Assembly: GCA_963922205.1 (NCBI GenBank)
Contig: CAWUHX010000345.1
Coordinates: 62,001-126,000 of the forward strand
Direction: 5' to 3'
Length of the DNA stretch: 64,000 bases
Source: Romanomermis culicivorax
Lineage: Eukaryota > Nematoda > Enoplea > Mermithida > Mermithidae
The position numbers were made by a program, and so were the translations under genes. Position 1 is the first letter of the stretch, and the number at the start of each line of letters is the position of its first letter. The notes under the pieces were generated by a model, which saw only the letters and a list, made by a program, of their open reading frames with translations, ran no database searches and was not told the DNA's origin. Positions 1 through 12,125 of this stretch are shown one piece after another.

Positions 1-172
1 GTATGACAACGGGCTAATTATGAAACTTTTCGACGCACAAATTTTCCAGAACTAAAAAAAATTTCGTTTTTGGAGAGATGTCAAGCTAATAATTGTCGCA
101 GCGAAAAAATTAAAACCACAGATCATTCGATTTCAGAGGCAGTAAAGCGCGGTTACACGTACACTTACGCAC

Positions 173-845
173 CTTCCCCTTCGGCTGAGAATACGTTTTC
201 AATCGTAAACGAAATTCATGGACTACGTTTTCGAAAAATTTTGACTTCTTCAACAAGACTTCATCTACGGGCTCCGATTCAGGCCATTTAGCCCTCATGA
301 TCGTTTCTTTCTATAATAAGAAGCAAAACATTCAAACGAGTGTGCTTATGGTGTCGAAGAAGTCTTACATGACCCAACATTTCCCAAATATTTTCCGATA
401 AATGGGGGCAAATCGGTAAAATCAACAAGGCTTGGATGCGAATATACCGTAAAATTAAATCTTTATGCATTTTATCGAGACTCCATTCTCTGTATTTATC
501 TCTGGCTGTCTAAAATGAAGGGACAAAAACTTAATTTTTTTCCCGATTTTTTCCGACTAACTTGTAGCTCGAAAAGCGCAGCTTTGGCCGCATCTTTGAA
601 GAACATAGATTCGTACGCTTTTCTACTCTGCTCAATGGCGTAATTAATATCATTGGCAAAAATTTGATCGCAAAATAGCTGATCTGTCACACCTGACCGT
701 AACGAATTGTTTTGTATATCATTTAAAATATTTTTGGTCCAACTTATTAAATTGTACAAGCGTAAAACGCCTGCGTCGGCCATCGTTTCCATGAAATTTG
801 CATCTTCTACACCATCACCGGCGTCGGCGAGAGTTAATCTCATTC
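173..845 (-). CDS. LARS1: LARS exons for the anticodon-binding domain
   Basis: Exons 845-562, 509-369 and 310-173 encode the helical anticodon-binding region. They include [20 protein letters not shown], then [20 protein letters not shown] and [11 protein letters not shown]. The last visible donor is GTGCGT after PKGK. No further exon could be recognised in bases 1-172, so the gene continues off the window to the left. Confidence 0.9.
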
Positions 846-3800
846 CTAAAATTGACAAGGTTTTCCATAAAGTGAGATTGTTTTTTTTAATGGATGAGCG
901 TCAAGACTGTTTCGTATGCCCAAATCCACCCAATCCATCAGAAAAATAACGCGCGGCGAGGGTTTCGAAACCCCCTACATTCCGCATACAAGGCACACGT
1001 GCTATTAACTGAGCTAAGCGAGCCACGTGGACGGTCACGTGATGAACACACCTGTTATTGGGGGGGGGGGGGGGGGGTTGGGGGAACCCTCCCAACTTCG
1101 TCAAACTCTATACCCAAATGTCGGAACCCTCAAACTTGGTGAACCCTGCACCCAATCTCCCCCACAAAACTCGGAAAAATATGAAAAAAGTACCTTTTTT
1201 GGCCTTTTCTTGGAAAATTTTCCAAATTGTTTTAACCCGCTCCCAAAATTTTGGGACCCCCCCCCCCAACTGGTCGGACCTCTTACAGGCATGGTGATGA
1301 AACAACCGCTCCATTAAAAAAATCGACTAGAAATTCAATCGTATGATTCGTCAACTTATTAATAGAATCCAAAGTAATGATATTGTGGGAAACATGACGT
1401 GCCTACCCCAATAGTAATACCTTAAATTTAATTCGATATGTAGATTTAAAGCTGTCACTCAATTTTAAACAGAGAAGGTGGAAGCCAAACACGCCAAAAG
1501 GTCATTTGACAAAAAATTACGCAATTTACCATCGGCGGAATATTTTTCGACAGCTTCGTGTAAGGTTAAGAAATTTCCAGTGGATTTTGACATCTGTAAT
1601 TCAAAGGCAAAAGTTATTTCGAATTTTTTCAAGACAAAACTAAACTAAATAATAATGTTATGTGAATATCATGCAATGACATGATAAAATTCAGAACGAA
1701 AAATCACAATTCACGAACTTACGCAACCTACTTTTTCATTATTAAGCAACAAATGACCGTTCGCTCGAATAGCCCTGGGCCATTTTGTGGGGTCCTTAGG
1801 CCAAATGGCGATATGATTGTAAATGTAATAAGATAAGTGATTTTGAACTAAATCTTTGCCTGATGTTCGCAGATCGACGCCGTACCAATATTCGAATTCT
1901 CGTTTCAAACGATCAGCTTTAGATTTTTTGATTTTGATTTTCGTCGAATCGAAGTTTTCAGTCTGACAGAAAATATAATCCCAAACATCCGGCGTCATTT
2001 CATCGGGTCTAAAGCATAACATGGATAAAAATCGTACATGTATATTAGAGTTGAGTGTCATAGAAATTTTATCAGGACCCGTTAACCAAATGGCGACAAG
2101 GGGATAAAGTATGGAAATGATTGGGATGAAAAGGTTCAACCGACAAAGTACATAAAAATTCGTCATTTTTTAAAAGAATAGTCTAGTCACTGTACACTCT
2201 AAATCAGTTATTTTGCAAAATATAAGACAGTTTGTCGAACGTCAATCTATGTCTTGGTTCGCGACTGCTTTCCTCATCAATGTAATTTTTGTCATGAATT
2301 GACTTACAACAAACATTTACAAATCAAAGCAAAACCTTCTCACCCCATATGCACGTAACCCATAAAAAATTCGCTGACCCCCACAGAACCCCATAAAAAT
2401 ACATCGATCGGATTAAATGTTAATGAACGGTATAAGCGTACTTTATGCCCAAAGGACCGACAACACTGCCGTCTAGGTTTTCCCCTTGTAATAAATGGCA
2501 AACTGTGTAAAATGACATGTATATAGTGGAATCTGATAACGACTCGATCAAATATTGAGGATCCCAGGGAATTTTCGATCCTGTCAATAAACACAAATCC
2601 GAAAAATATACGAAAAGGGATTAACTCCTCACGTTACCTAAGCCGTAAGATCGGGAGCAAGCATGCTCGTGGAGCCAATCCAAAGTTGCTAAAAAGTTGT
2701 TTCGCACGTCTTCAGAGAATGTTTCAATGTGGACCAAGGCATTTGTAGCGTCTTGCTTCCATTCAGGATCACCGTAATTTAGATACCTCAACAGAGCATA
2801 CATACCTTCATTACAACAGAAGTTCAGTCAGAGATCAAATCAAATTATGGGGAAATTAGTCATTGTCATCAACATTCTATGTAACTTTTCGCGAACCACC
2901 TTTTTTCAACAAATCGCGAGAAACACAAGTCATTTTTTCCACTACTCAGGAAATCATAATTTGGCAAACTCACCACTGATCACACAGGGCAACAACGCAT
3001 TCGTCACCGGATCTAGATACAACTTGTTTTTCTGGCTCCATATATTTGAGAGCTTCGTTCTGTGTGCAAAAAGCTGATAATTAGTAGAAGTTAAAGATCC
3101 AGATCTAATCCAATGCTCTTCACTGACCTGTTCAATTAAAGTTTCTTGGATGATCTTTTTGATATCTTGAACTCTCTTCCCGGCGTACTCGCCAACAAGC
3201 ATTACCTGAAAATGCGAAAATTTATACAAGCAGTTACTTAATCCTCGAGAAAAAATATTCTTGTTGCATACATTGCAATGATAACTTTGGAATTTCAGAT
3301 CATCAGTCAGAATTGGGATTACAATATGTGTGACAAGGGAAAATGACCCGCCTGAAGTTTTATCAAGGAAACGAACCAGATACTTACTCCTTCATAGAAG
3401 CCCTTCAAATAAACTTTTTCTTTAGCTTCTTGTAGACGATCTCGATCATTTTGACTTTGAATTTTAAGTTCATTGCAAACAGTAACTGCGCACAAATTTC
3501 CGAAACCGGGGACGTCAATTATCGGTACCTGTCGAATTCAAGATGTTCCCGTGTATAACAAATGAAGAATAAAAAAAATTAAGAAGCGGAAAGTCAAACC
3601 GGCTCAAATGGTAAGACCATTTCGTCTAATATGTGAAATTTTTCGCGAAGCGGCTATAAGTGAAATATGAACACAATGAAAATTGAAAACATTTTCGAGT
3701 TAGATGGTTCAACAGCGAACTTTTTTATTTTTCAGGTCTCTAAGTGCCGCAAAATCGTCAGGAGCATCGGATGGAACGCTAGTGACAACTCCAGTCCCTT

Positions 3801-6800
3801 TATCTTCTTTGATTGTCAGCATAGGAAGAGCATATATCTTCTCGAACGACGTTAAAGGGGCTTTTAAGGCGCAACCTAATAGGTCCTATAGAAAATTTTG
3901 AGTTAATAACATGAATAAAAAAACACGCATCTCACACCTCGTACTTTTCTGAGTGATTGAAGAATTAATACTACATCAGCCTTATATGTAGTTAATTGAC
4001 CTATGTCTTTAGTAATCCCCCACAGAAATTGTCGAGCTAGCAATACGGCGAGTGCACATGATTCGATTACTATAGGGCTAGGTGGGATACAGCCCCATTA
4101 GGATGAAAAAAGGCTGAAAAAGTAATTTTTGTCGTAAGATACAAATTTCAATGGGAGTGCAAACAACAAGAACTATTTCTAAAGCATTTTTTCGGCTACT
4201 TTTGGGGTGCTTTTTTCCATGACCCGTCTCTAAATTTTAAGCAACTGATGATCCTATCCATGAAAAACTCGACTAACCCTCCGAACCTCTAAGCTCATTT
4301 ACATGAATGCATCGCTACATGTCTAAAAGAGTATATAATAGGATAGTAGAACTACAGAAACGTACTTGTCCGGTCAAATCCGTCAAAACATTGACTTTTC
4401 CGTTAACAGGTGTTAGACCCTGATAGGACATGTTTCGCGCAGCGCGCTTCGTCGAAATGAATATTTCGTCACCATTGGCATTAAAAGCAACATAGCTGAA
4501 AGAGCGCATTGTCAGAAAAATTATGATTATTCTTCGAGTATCAGTCTGGGCTACTCTTCATTAATTTATAAAAATTACTGACGAATATTAAAAATACGCA
4601 AGTAACTTTACATTTTTCTGTCTAAACGTATAGGCTTCGTAAGTTAGCCAGCTCACTTCATATCTGGTCGCAGCCAACAATTCGTTTGACCATACATCGT
4701 TTCTGGTCGCAAAGTAGCCGCAACAAGATACACATTTCTGGACGAGAATAGCCTGGAAAATTATTTGGTATGTACAAACTACATAAGTATAATAGAATTA
4801 GAATGAATCAGTTTACTCTAATTTCTTCGGCAACGGAGACAGAATTTTCATTTTAATTAAAGTGTATTCCTGTGCGCCCACACCCTGAAATAATTTCTCA
4901 ATTCAATACTCATTCGACATGAAACGTTGTTGCATAGCATGAGAGCTGTCACTACTATTTAATCAAGGTGACTGCCGGAAAAAATGAACTTCGGAGATTT
5001 TCCGATTATGCAATCGATTTACGAGTTGAAAGACTTACTTCACCTGAACTTCTATCATGATCCATGCATGGTTGGTTATCCTTGGGTGAGAATATAGTGT
5101 AGCTGGAAAAATATCAACATGATCACACGTGCAAAACACGTATACAACGAAAATATTTTGGGTCTCTACTCTACACAGAATAAAAAACATACCGCTTTCC
5201 AAACTGAATCCGATTTCTTTCTTTCAGACGAATAAATTGCCATCTAACAAATGAGTCATAATATGGGTTAGCATCAGTCGTGATAAAAGATCTCCTCCAA
5301 TCAATCTGAAAAATACGAATATAAATTATAGGGAAAAAAATTTGGAAAAAGCTACATAATTTACTCTTCCGCCCATCGATTTAACATCTTTGATGGCTAA
5401 TTCGGGAAAATATACTAGCCAATGCTGCGGATCTTGAAATTTGGGTATTTCCGACTCGGGAATACCCAAAGCTTGCATAATGTTCCATTGGTATTTCGAA
5501 CTGCCAGTTTTGGCAACAGCTTTACTCTGAAAGCAGAATGAGGAGGTGCCCTCACCAAGGTTTTTTTAGCACGGGTCTTATTAGCACTAGTGCTAATAGA
5601 AAAATATTTCATTTGCACAGTTGGCAAGGTTGACAAATGATGATTCGTAGGTCTGAAACTAATGTGTGAGTTATCGATTCTAATTATCTGATTTTTATTA
5701 TCGATTCATGAAATCATGCTTGATGTTGGTACTTTCAAAAGGAATTTGAACGAAAAAAAGTATTAAAAATGAATTTTTTATTTTGTGGAAGCTATGGAGT
5801 AAATGTTAGAAAGTGACGATTTTTCATTTATTACCACAAGTTGCTGATATCTTTTATCAATTTCCTTTTCGAATTTTTCTTGGAAAATTTTCATTTTCAG
5901 TCATCAGTGCGCGTGATAACGCCTGAAACTTCTATTAGCATGGCTCTGGTTTCACCGTGCTAAAAAACGATGGCCCGCAGGCATAATAACGTTAAAGAAA
6001 TCAGCGAGCAGCTATGAGCCAAAAGTCGCGTGGAGTGGAATGGATCAAAAATGTTGTTTTGGTACCACAGTTATGAATTGGGGGTGTGGCAGCGGTATTA
6101 CCACTACCAGACCTGGTGGATGCTCATTTACAACTCATGTATTTTTTTGACCATATGCGAGCCGCTACCAGTATTTTTGACTCACAGGAGCCCAATTACT
6201 ATCAACAGATTTTAGCTGCTTAAGCTTTCTCTGCTTGGGGTTTCTAAGACAAAATCAGTTTACTGCGCTGACATTTCAGTTCATCTCCCTCAGCCTGACT
6301 TTCCAACCGTAATTTGTGATAAATATATAAGAAATTATGACAGATATACTGTCTGTAGGTATATGTGTTCGGCACAAATCTGCAACTTCTGATACACTGG
6401 ATTTTTGGTAAGAACGTCTAAAAGCCGAAAAATTAATTCGATCGATAACCTTACTTTTTTCCCCTTAGCTTTGTCAATGATAACTGTCTCTGGTCCGTTA
6501 GCTTTTCCATTGTCGTTCTGCATTCTATCGCCTACGTTTTCGTGGGCAGCCTCAATGGGAAAAATTGGGGGTAGACCATAATCTTCTATTTCACGTTTGA
6601 GCTTATCTGCGGCCGCTTTGATAGGCATACCGGTGCAATGAAGACCGAAGGGGAAGAGGCATTTTTTACCCAACATTCTTTGGAAACCGGCGGCGAACTG
6701 AACAGAACGATAAAACATTATCACGAGAAAAACGCGAAACACAAACTGAAAACTTTACTTCGCATTTAGATACGGTGAACGTATGGCCCAAGTGCAAACG

Positions 6801-6846
6801 ACCATTCATATAAGGGTAAGGAAAAGTACACATGAACTTTGGCGCA
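173..6846 (-). CDS. LARS1: cytosolic leucyl-tRNA synthetase, 20 exons, incomplete at both ends
   Basis: The enzyme charges tRNA-Leu with leucine in the cytoplasm. Exons read off by splice sites and homology, in transcript order: 6846-6759, 6697-6455, 5526-5365, 5305-5193, 5102-5039, 4884-4817, 4752-4657, 4495-4366, 3885-3721, 3653-3600, 3528-3388, 3205-3128, 3059-2974, 2786-2638, 2580-2442, 2008-1732, 1593-1530, 845-562, 509-369, 310-173. They total about 2.68 kb (about 890 codons), join in one frame without stops, and align collinearly with roughly residues 50-960 of the ~1,180-residue animal enzyme. Landmarks are [30 protein letters not shown] in the editing domain, [22 protein letters not shown] and [10 protein letters not shown]. 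The N-terminal ~50 residues and start codon were not found. The C-terminal ~220 residues lie beyond the left edge. Exon limits are by eye, and a few donors are weak. Assignment of the family is very secure. Confidence 0.95.
951..1023 (-). repeat. tRNA-like SINE head (degenerate) in a LARS intron
   Basis: Read on the minus strand, this stretch has a tRNA-like A-box region (TAGCTCAGTTAATAG), an anticodon-arm-like segment CCTTGTATGC and a B-box-like GGTTTCGAAACCC. A similar sequence lies at 63495-63563, and both copies share the same neighbouring bases (CCCAAATCCAC, CAGAAAAATAACG). A shared flank means a repeat family derived from a tRNA rather than two independent tRNA genes. The acceptor stem does not pair well here. 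Confidence 0.6.
1047..1293. mobile_element. CATACCTGTA-family hAT-type MITE, 8-bp TSD
   Basis: The 247-bp element has mutated inverted ends CACACCTGTTA and TTACAGGCATG and is flanked by the exact duplication GTGATGAA (1039-1046 and 1294-1301). Inside are long G and C runs and the family body (CCAACTGGTCGGA, TTTTTTGGCCTTTTCTTGG). It sits in the LARS intron between exons 1593-1530 and 845-562. It is noncoding. The 8-bp duplication suggests mobilisation by a hAT transposase. Confidence 0.85.
1530..1593 (-). CDS. LARS1: LARS exon completing the KMSKS loop
   Basis: The exon begins exactly with [11 protein letters not shown]. The preceding exon (2008-1732) ends with the lysine codon of NNEK, so the catalytic KMSKS loop is split by a phase-0 intron. 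The motif appears intact once spliced, so nothing here suggests an inactive enzyme. Confidence 0.9.
3600..4752 (-). CDS. LARS1: LARS exons for the CP1 editing domain
   Basis: Exons 4752-4657, 4495-4366, 3885-3721 and 3653-3600 encode the inserted CP1 domain that hydrolyses mischarged tRNA-Leu. Landmarks are [26 protein letters not shown] and [18 protein letters not shown]. The 54-bp exon 3653-3600 encodes 18 residues ending in MVLPFEP. The donors flanking it read GTTCGC and GTTTGA, weaker than the GTAAGT-like donors elsewhere in the gene. The reading frame and homology still support both junctions. Confidence 0.88.
5556..5972. mobile_element. small inverted-end element in a LARS intron
   Basis: The ends CAAGGTTTTTTTAGCACGG and, inverted, CATCGTTTTTTAGCACGG enclose copies of the words GCTAATA and AGCACGG. 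The flanks GCCCTCAC and GCCCGCAG match at 6 of 8 positions, as expected of an eroded 8-bp duplication. A related end occurs at about 54843-54920. It is noncoding and lies between LARS exons 6697-6455 and 5526-5365. Confidence 0.6.
6759..6846 (-). CDS. LARS1: LARS exon with the class I HIGH signature
   Basis: This exon encodes the ATP-binding signature of class I synthetases as HLGH, inside the segment [20 protein letters not shown]. The acceptor is TTTTAG and the donor is GTAAAG after the codons for KCE. It starts with the last base of a split codon, so the upstream exon must end with two coding bases. No upstream candidate that I can see satisfies this. Confidence 0.93.
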
Positions 6847-7151
6847 CTAAAAGAACGGAATGTTTCGAATCTGAAGCACACATTAACATAGAGATGGGTA
6901 ATGAGGATGTATTACTTGCATCCTGGGTTTTGAAAAAAATTTACCAGATGCAGGAATTTAACAAAAATAACCAATTTCATAGACATTTTCATGCAAAGTT
7001 AACCATGAGTATAATAGAATCATGCCATGATAAATGAAATTGAATCGAAAGTTCTTATTTAGCTCCATTAAAAAACACTATTATTTTTTCCCCACTTAAA
7101 GTCAAGGACGTTTACGATTCAACCATAAAACAGGATGACAGATTAGTTTAC

Positions 7152-7238
7152 CAATCTCTGGCTGGCCGAGCTAGTTGATGTATAATCTGAGAGCGTATTT
7201 ATAAAAGCAAGTGGATGTCCTTCTGGTAGTTTTTCAAG
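7152..7238 (-). CDS. possible orphan exon, unidentified
   Basis: The segment is preceded on the minus strand by a pyrimidine-rich tract and TTTTCTGCAG, and followed by the donor-like GTAAAC. One frame is open for 29 codons (begins LEKLPEGHPLAF). It is not the missing LARS N-terminus: its phase does not fit the exon at 6846 and the sequence has no resemblance. It may belong to another transcript or be chance. I do not recognise it. Confidence 0.2.
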
Positions 7239-7364
7239 CTGCAGAAAAGAAAAATCTATCAAAAGATAGGAACAATATTTATAAAATCAGATAGAAACAA
7301 TCCTTGGTTAGAAACTTCTACAAGGCAAGAAGAATACTACCTGAGGAGGGTAGATAGGTTAGTG

Positions 7365-8056
7365 CGGGGGCGTAGCGAGAGGAGGTGGGGGGCGTGGGGG
7401 AGGGCGGCCGCCCCCTCCTTGGACAATCCAAATTTTTTTCGTAAAATGAATATCATTTGCGCTTAAGAGCCTATAGGTGCTTACTGCTTTGCTTACCTCA
7501 GCTGTCATTTGATTCATTTTAGCATTGGTGTAGATAGGTACTGTATTGATGTCCATAATTATTTTCAAAGTTTCGCGAACATAAATTTTTTGTGTACATT
7601 TAGCTTGAAAATTTTTGTTTCCACTTACACGATATACATATTTACTTTTACTCAGTGACACAATGCTCATAAAAAAATTTTTACTGTTCAATTCAGGTTT
7701 AAATAATATTAAATATGAAACGTGGACAAGAATTATTTGGTTTTGGACCCAGGCCACCGAAAAGAACTGTTGTAAACATTCCTGAAGGTGACAACGAACC
7801 CATTCCTCTTACGGACGGAAGTCCGACTGGCATCGAAGCTAATAATGCCACTGAAGCTGCGACTGAGGCAACTGTCACAGTGATTTTTTTGTGTACTTAA
7901 TAAAGTTAACTTCTGAGTGTACATACACTTTTTTTGGAAAAACCCGAATGTGTTAAAGTGCAGAAATAATCTCTTATGGTGGCATTACACTTTTTACCAT
8001 TTTTGATTTAAAAAAAATTTCCGCCCCTCCTTAGAAAAATCCTGGCTACGCCCCTG
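7365..8056. mobile_element. hAT element remnant, 8-bp TSD GGTTAGTG
   Basis: Terminal inverted repeats CGGGGGCGTAGC and GCTACGCCCCTG (classic CAGGGGCGTAGC-like hAT ends) are flanked by GGTTAGTG at 7357-7364 and 8057-8064. The 692-bp body keeps a short open frame at 7715-7900 on the plus strand starting MKRGQELFGF. That could be the N-terminal stub of the transposase, which suggests an internally deleted derivative of a larger element. Confidence 0.85.
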
Positions 8057-8064
8057 GGTTAGTG

Positions 8065-8461
8065 GATAACCAATTTTTGCACGACTGTTTTGCAGAATTA
8101 CTCAACACAGAGGTCCCCAAGGTAGGAAATTTAGGAAGTGGTAAAATAGGAGAATTACCGCGGAATAATCGGTGACCTTTTTTGTTCGCAAACGTTTGGG
8201 GAAGGGAGTTTCACGCATTCATGTTCTCGCGTCATTTCTCTAGTAGTATTACTTTTTTTGGATTTTTTTTACAATTTTACCACCACGACATTTTTGAAAT
8301 ATTCGATGTACATTCCAGTCATGTCTTAGGACCAGCGTTAATGTAATAAAATTTTGTAGTGGTGAAATTGTAGAAAAAATTCTTTTTTTCTGCATCTGTT
8401 TAAATGTCAGTTGGATGTGCCATTTGACGGCATGGATGTACACTGGGGTTTGGGTCCATAT
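8065..8461. other. no gene recognised
   Basis: AT-rich sequence with no coding signal and no repeat that I can match elsewhere in the window. Confidence 0.5.
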
Positions 8462-9500
8462 CACTGTTTTTTTCTGCTGAGTGCAGAATTTTTAGGCTTC
8501 GTGCAGAACTTTTTTTAGTGATTTCTGTATGGATGCTGAATTTTTTGAGTCGTATGTTTGATCACATCGGATACAGAAAAGATTCATTTTGGTAAATTTT
8601 AGAAGGTCATAATCTCAAAACTTTCCGGCTATAACTTTAATAAGAATTATTATTTATTTCCCAGCTCAGGTGCAACTTCTTGCATGTCTACCTTCACTCA
8701 TCATTTAATCTTCAATATTTTGTCTTGATATTTAATGAAGATTCACATTTTTTGAAAAAGATCAATACGTCAAGTCTGTAACTTTTTGAAACGATTATTC
8801 CATTCTTAACGTAAAATCTATCAAAAAGCTTCATGCAAGTAGCTTTCGGAAATTTCTACTCTTCTAACTCATATCTTTTCGGCTAAGTTCATGAGAGTTT
8901 GCGAATAAATAACTGGTTTAAAAATTTTTCAAATATACAATTCTAGAAATTACGACTCTTGAACACAAAATTCGAATCTAATTCTTGAAATAAATGTTTA
9001 GAAAATTGATTTTTCAGCGTTGCACAATTTCAATATCCAAAAAAATTTCCGGCGCTTAGCGCTGATAAGATTAAAATCTTTTCTGGGCTCACACTTGTCA
9101 TCATAGAGGACTTAACCGTCGATTTCTCATGTAATTCAAAATCATTATGCTCTTGGATAGTTTGCCGAAAAATTTGTTCCACAATGCTTGTAGATTAGAC
9201 TTCGATCAAACTCAAAAATTTCAAATGTTTCCTCAATTTTAATGAATTGAAGGCTCTAAAAAACAGCAAAAGGTTTCAAAAAGCTCAAAAATACATAAAT
9301 AAAGCGTCTAAAAGCATTTTCAAGCGAAAAACGACCTGGGGAAAATGGGAAAACAAACTTTGACCCCTTCCTTTATTTGGGGAAAAGGCCTGAGGGAAAA
9401 ATTGTGGTGACAGAAGAAAACTGCAGTGCATACTTTTTTCTGCGTTCTTCTATCCGCATCGTGCAGACAGGACTAAAAAATGTCTGCACGGAGAAGGTTT
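8462..9500. repeat. hAT-type derivative with GTGCAGAA words; core R1
   Basis: It starts CACTGTTTTTTTCTGC, with repeated GTGCAGAA-like words near the left end and related GTGCAGAC and GTCTGCAC words near 9460-9490. The middle (about 8560-9350) is core R1, which also occurs at 17794-18240, 22690-23420 and 39235-39787. Shared marks include GGTCATAATCTCAAAA and AAAGATCAATACGTCAAGTC. The GC hairpin of this core is decayed here. The right end is unclear and no duplication was found. It is noncoding. Confidence 0.55.
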
Positions 9501-10426
9501 TTTTCTGTTCGAAATATTTTGTTGAAAGTCTTTTTTATATTACCAGAAACAATTCGTATGTTGGAAGTTTGTGTAGTAATTGGTCAACTGCCACCATAAG
9601 ACTTTTATCTTGAAATTAATGAACAAAAAAAGACGTTTTTTAAATAGTTAACCATAAATGTACTCAAAATTTCAAGTCTTTCAAGGCTCCTGAGTCAATT
9701 TAAGAACGCAAAAATAACCAAGATTAAAAATTACAAGTATGTCCAGCGCAATAAATAACACTAAATGAGATTTGTTCACTTGTTACAAAGTGTTCATTTT
9801 TCTGTTACAGTCACGGTCATACACGCACGTGAGGTGGTTGACCCCCAGCAGATTTGACTTCTAGTGTAGCAATGGAGAAGATCACGTAGGAAAATGAGCA
9901 AGAAAGAAGAGAAAGTCATCATAAAAATGGAAATGATGCTGCTGTTTAACAATTTTTCTCAACAGACTATACTTGATTCAAAAAAAGTAACATTAAAGTT
10001 TTAAAAAGTATTGTCTAAGCAAATAATTTCACATATCTGGCTAATATATGTTGAAGAATAGCTTATTGGATGTTAGAAGATTTTTTTTCATTATCAAGAA
10101 CGAAAAAATTTTCTATTCCACCCCCTGTCCTTGCTGAACACCAGCATGTAGAGTCACGGCCGTTAAATTGTTTTGTCACAAGTGAATTAGAAACACCCAA
10201 AACTTCGATAACTTTGAGATCAAAAATTTCTTTCTTTTGCAGAAAAGGCTAAAAAATTGAGTGCATTGTTGAGTTGATTGTTGAGTGCAAAAAAGTGCAT
10301 TGTGCACGAAAAAGCCTGGTCGAAACATATAAGCATATGCGCTCTCCATGGCGCAATTTTTTGAGATATTTTTGTCCCTGTCTTAGCAGCTCTTACTCGT
10401 ATATTCAAGTATCACTTTGTTTTCCT
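9501..10426. other. no gene recognised
   Basis: AT-rich sequence. No exon, transposon end or repeat could be supported. Confidence 0.5.
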
Positions 10427-10648
10427 CAGTGTTTTTTTTGCACTGAGCAAAACTTTTTCCGCTCGTGCAAAACTTTTTTTTCAGATTTTTTGCACCGTGC
10501 AAAAAAACTTTTATCAAATGTGAAAAAAATTTGGTGTTTTCATATAGAAAAGATGCACTTTGGTATAGTACGTACAAAAAATTTTTTGGCGTAACTTTTT
10601 TGGTGATTTTTTTGCACTGTGCAAAACAGCTCGTGAAAAAAAACACTG
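10427..10648. mobile_element. GTGCAAAA-word hAT-type MITE, 8-bp TSD GTTTTCCT
   Basis: A 222-bp element with ends CAGTGTTTTTTTTGCAC and GTGAAAAAAAACACTG and exact duplications GTTTTCCT at 10419-10426 and 10649-10656. The word GTGCAAAA (or its complement) is repeated about six times in both halves. It is probably a subterminal binding word, as known for transposases of the hAT superfamily. A truncated inverted copy lies at 56796-57012. Confidence 0.88.
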
Positions 10649-10656
10649 GTTTTCCT

Positions 10657-11604
10657 AATTAAGACATTCTATATTCTGCATGCTTGCATATTTTATCAAA
10701 TGAATGGTACAGTAAAGTCCTGTCACCGTTCGGAGAGTAGGCCATCTTCTCAGATTCAGACACCCAAATAGATCTTTTCCCAAACTGACTATGGTCATTT
10801 ACTCTCAAAATTCGATTGACTGTCACAAAATGAGCTCGACCCAGTCATTTTTCTCAAATTAAATCCAACAAGTATATAACTTCTCGAAATTGGGTACAAC
10901 AGTACGTCATTGTTCTCCAAGGTCAGTTAACTAGTAACTCACTTTTCCTTGGGAGGGTGAATGATTTTGCTTTGATAGTGAACTTTTTTCTTCTTCAATA
11001 GTGAATATCTATACAAATTTTTGACAAGAGTTAAACGCCTTACCACCTTTATAGGGTTGTATGGCTCGAAAAGTGTTGCGTAACAGAAACAGAGCAAATT
11101 AGAGGATCCGGATTTCTATTTAGCCTATATATTAATAGGCTGAATAGAAAAGTCATCCCACCAATCTATCAGAATTTCAGTTAGGTTTTAGAATCTATAA
11201 ACTGACCAATGAGGCGTAACACGAGACCGCTAATTTAGAACTTCTTGCTACATCAATTCCTGATAGGTACCAGAAAAAATAATATCTTCTGAGTAAAATA
11301 CTTTTGAATGATTTAGGCTAAGGTATAAACATCCTGAACTGGGGTAGCCGGGTCAATTTTATGAATAAAACCGGGTTGCTGTCTCTATAAGATATTGTAT
11401 AAACAAAATATTTGTATACTATTACTTATATTTATTTCAGTTACAGTTAATGAACGTATTTTCGCTCATTAATTCAGTGTATGGATCTATTTAACAGGTT
11501 AACGAGGCCACTTATATGGCACACAAAAAGTCATTGTCGCATATTTTTAGCAATAAAAAAACAATAGGTTTTGACAATGCAGCACGGGGACAGCAGGTAC
11601 AGTC
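10657..11604. other. no gene recognised
   Basis: Apparently single-copy AT-rich sequence within this window. No coding or repeat signal is visible. Confidence 0.5.
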
Positions 11605-11607
11605 TTA

Positions 11608-11947
11608 AGGCCCTGCTATACTTCGCCAGTTGGCACTGTTAGAAGTATAGCAGCTCATAGCCGGCGCTGGTTTGGAGCTGCTATACTTCGTCTTTTTGAT
11701 GACCACCAGCGCCGGTTGTCAATTTCGATTCAATCGAAATTTCTCAACTGGCACATATGTTATAACATATGAATTATGGTGCGAAAAATAACTGTTGGTG
11801 TTTTTTTTATTTTTTCGTAGGTTTGCAGTAGGTATCTAATGGCTGCCACCAGACGAAGTATAGCAGCGAAAATTTGCAACTGGTGACAGCTGGCGCCAGT
11901 TTAAAAATATCTCATCGGGCGCCGGCTGGCCAAGTATAGCAGGGCCT
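11608..11947. mobile_element. MITE with AGGCCCTG ends and TTA TSD
   Basis: The 340-bp element has inverted ends AGGCCCTGCTATACTT and AAGTATAGCAGGGCCT, flanked on both sides by TTA. Subterminal words GCTATACTTCG and GCGCCGG recur. A 3-bp T-rich duplication points to a PIF/Harbinger-type or similar transposase rather than hAT. The larger element at 54326-57340 has related ends and the same TTA duplication. Confidence 0.82.
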
Positions 11948-11950
11948 TTA

Positions 11951-12125
11951 CTTTGGCGCCCAAAAATATAATCGCCAAAGCAAGACTGTTGTCTTAACTT
12001 GGCATCAGTCTCACTTTGACGTCCATTTCAGTTTGGCGCCTATTGTTTATTAATGACTTTTTTGGATGTTTTAACTTGGTTCCCATTTTACATTGGCGCC
12101 TGTTTCATTTTGACGCCCCATCTTA
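11951..12125. repeat. array of TTGGCGCC words
   Basis: Six or so imperfect copies of a word like ACTTTGGCGCC or CATTTTGACGCC, spaced 20-40 bp apart, all in one orientation. The complementary orientation (GGCGCCAAGT and similar) clusters at 21780-21855. The two may be the left and right subterminal arrays of a single element of about 10 kb, or two solo ends. No duplication was found. Confidence 0.5.

Noticed and set aside
1-172. Further C-terminal LARS exon at the left edge
   Set aside because: An acceptor-like TTTTAG exists near base 50 (minus strand), but the translation does not resemble the LARS C-terminal domain.
5415-5636. Minus-strand 73-codon open frame over a LARS exon
   Set aside because: It reads the exon 5526-5365 in the wrong frame. 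The correct frame gives the conserved LARS segment.
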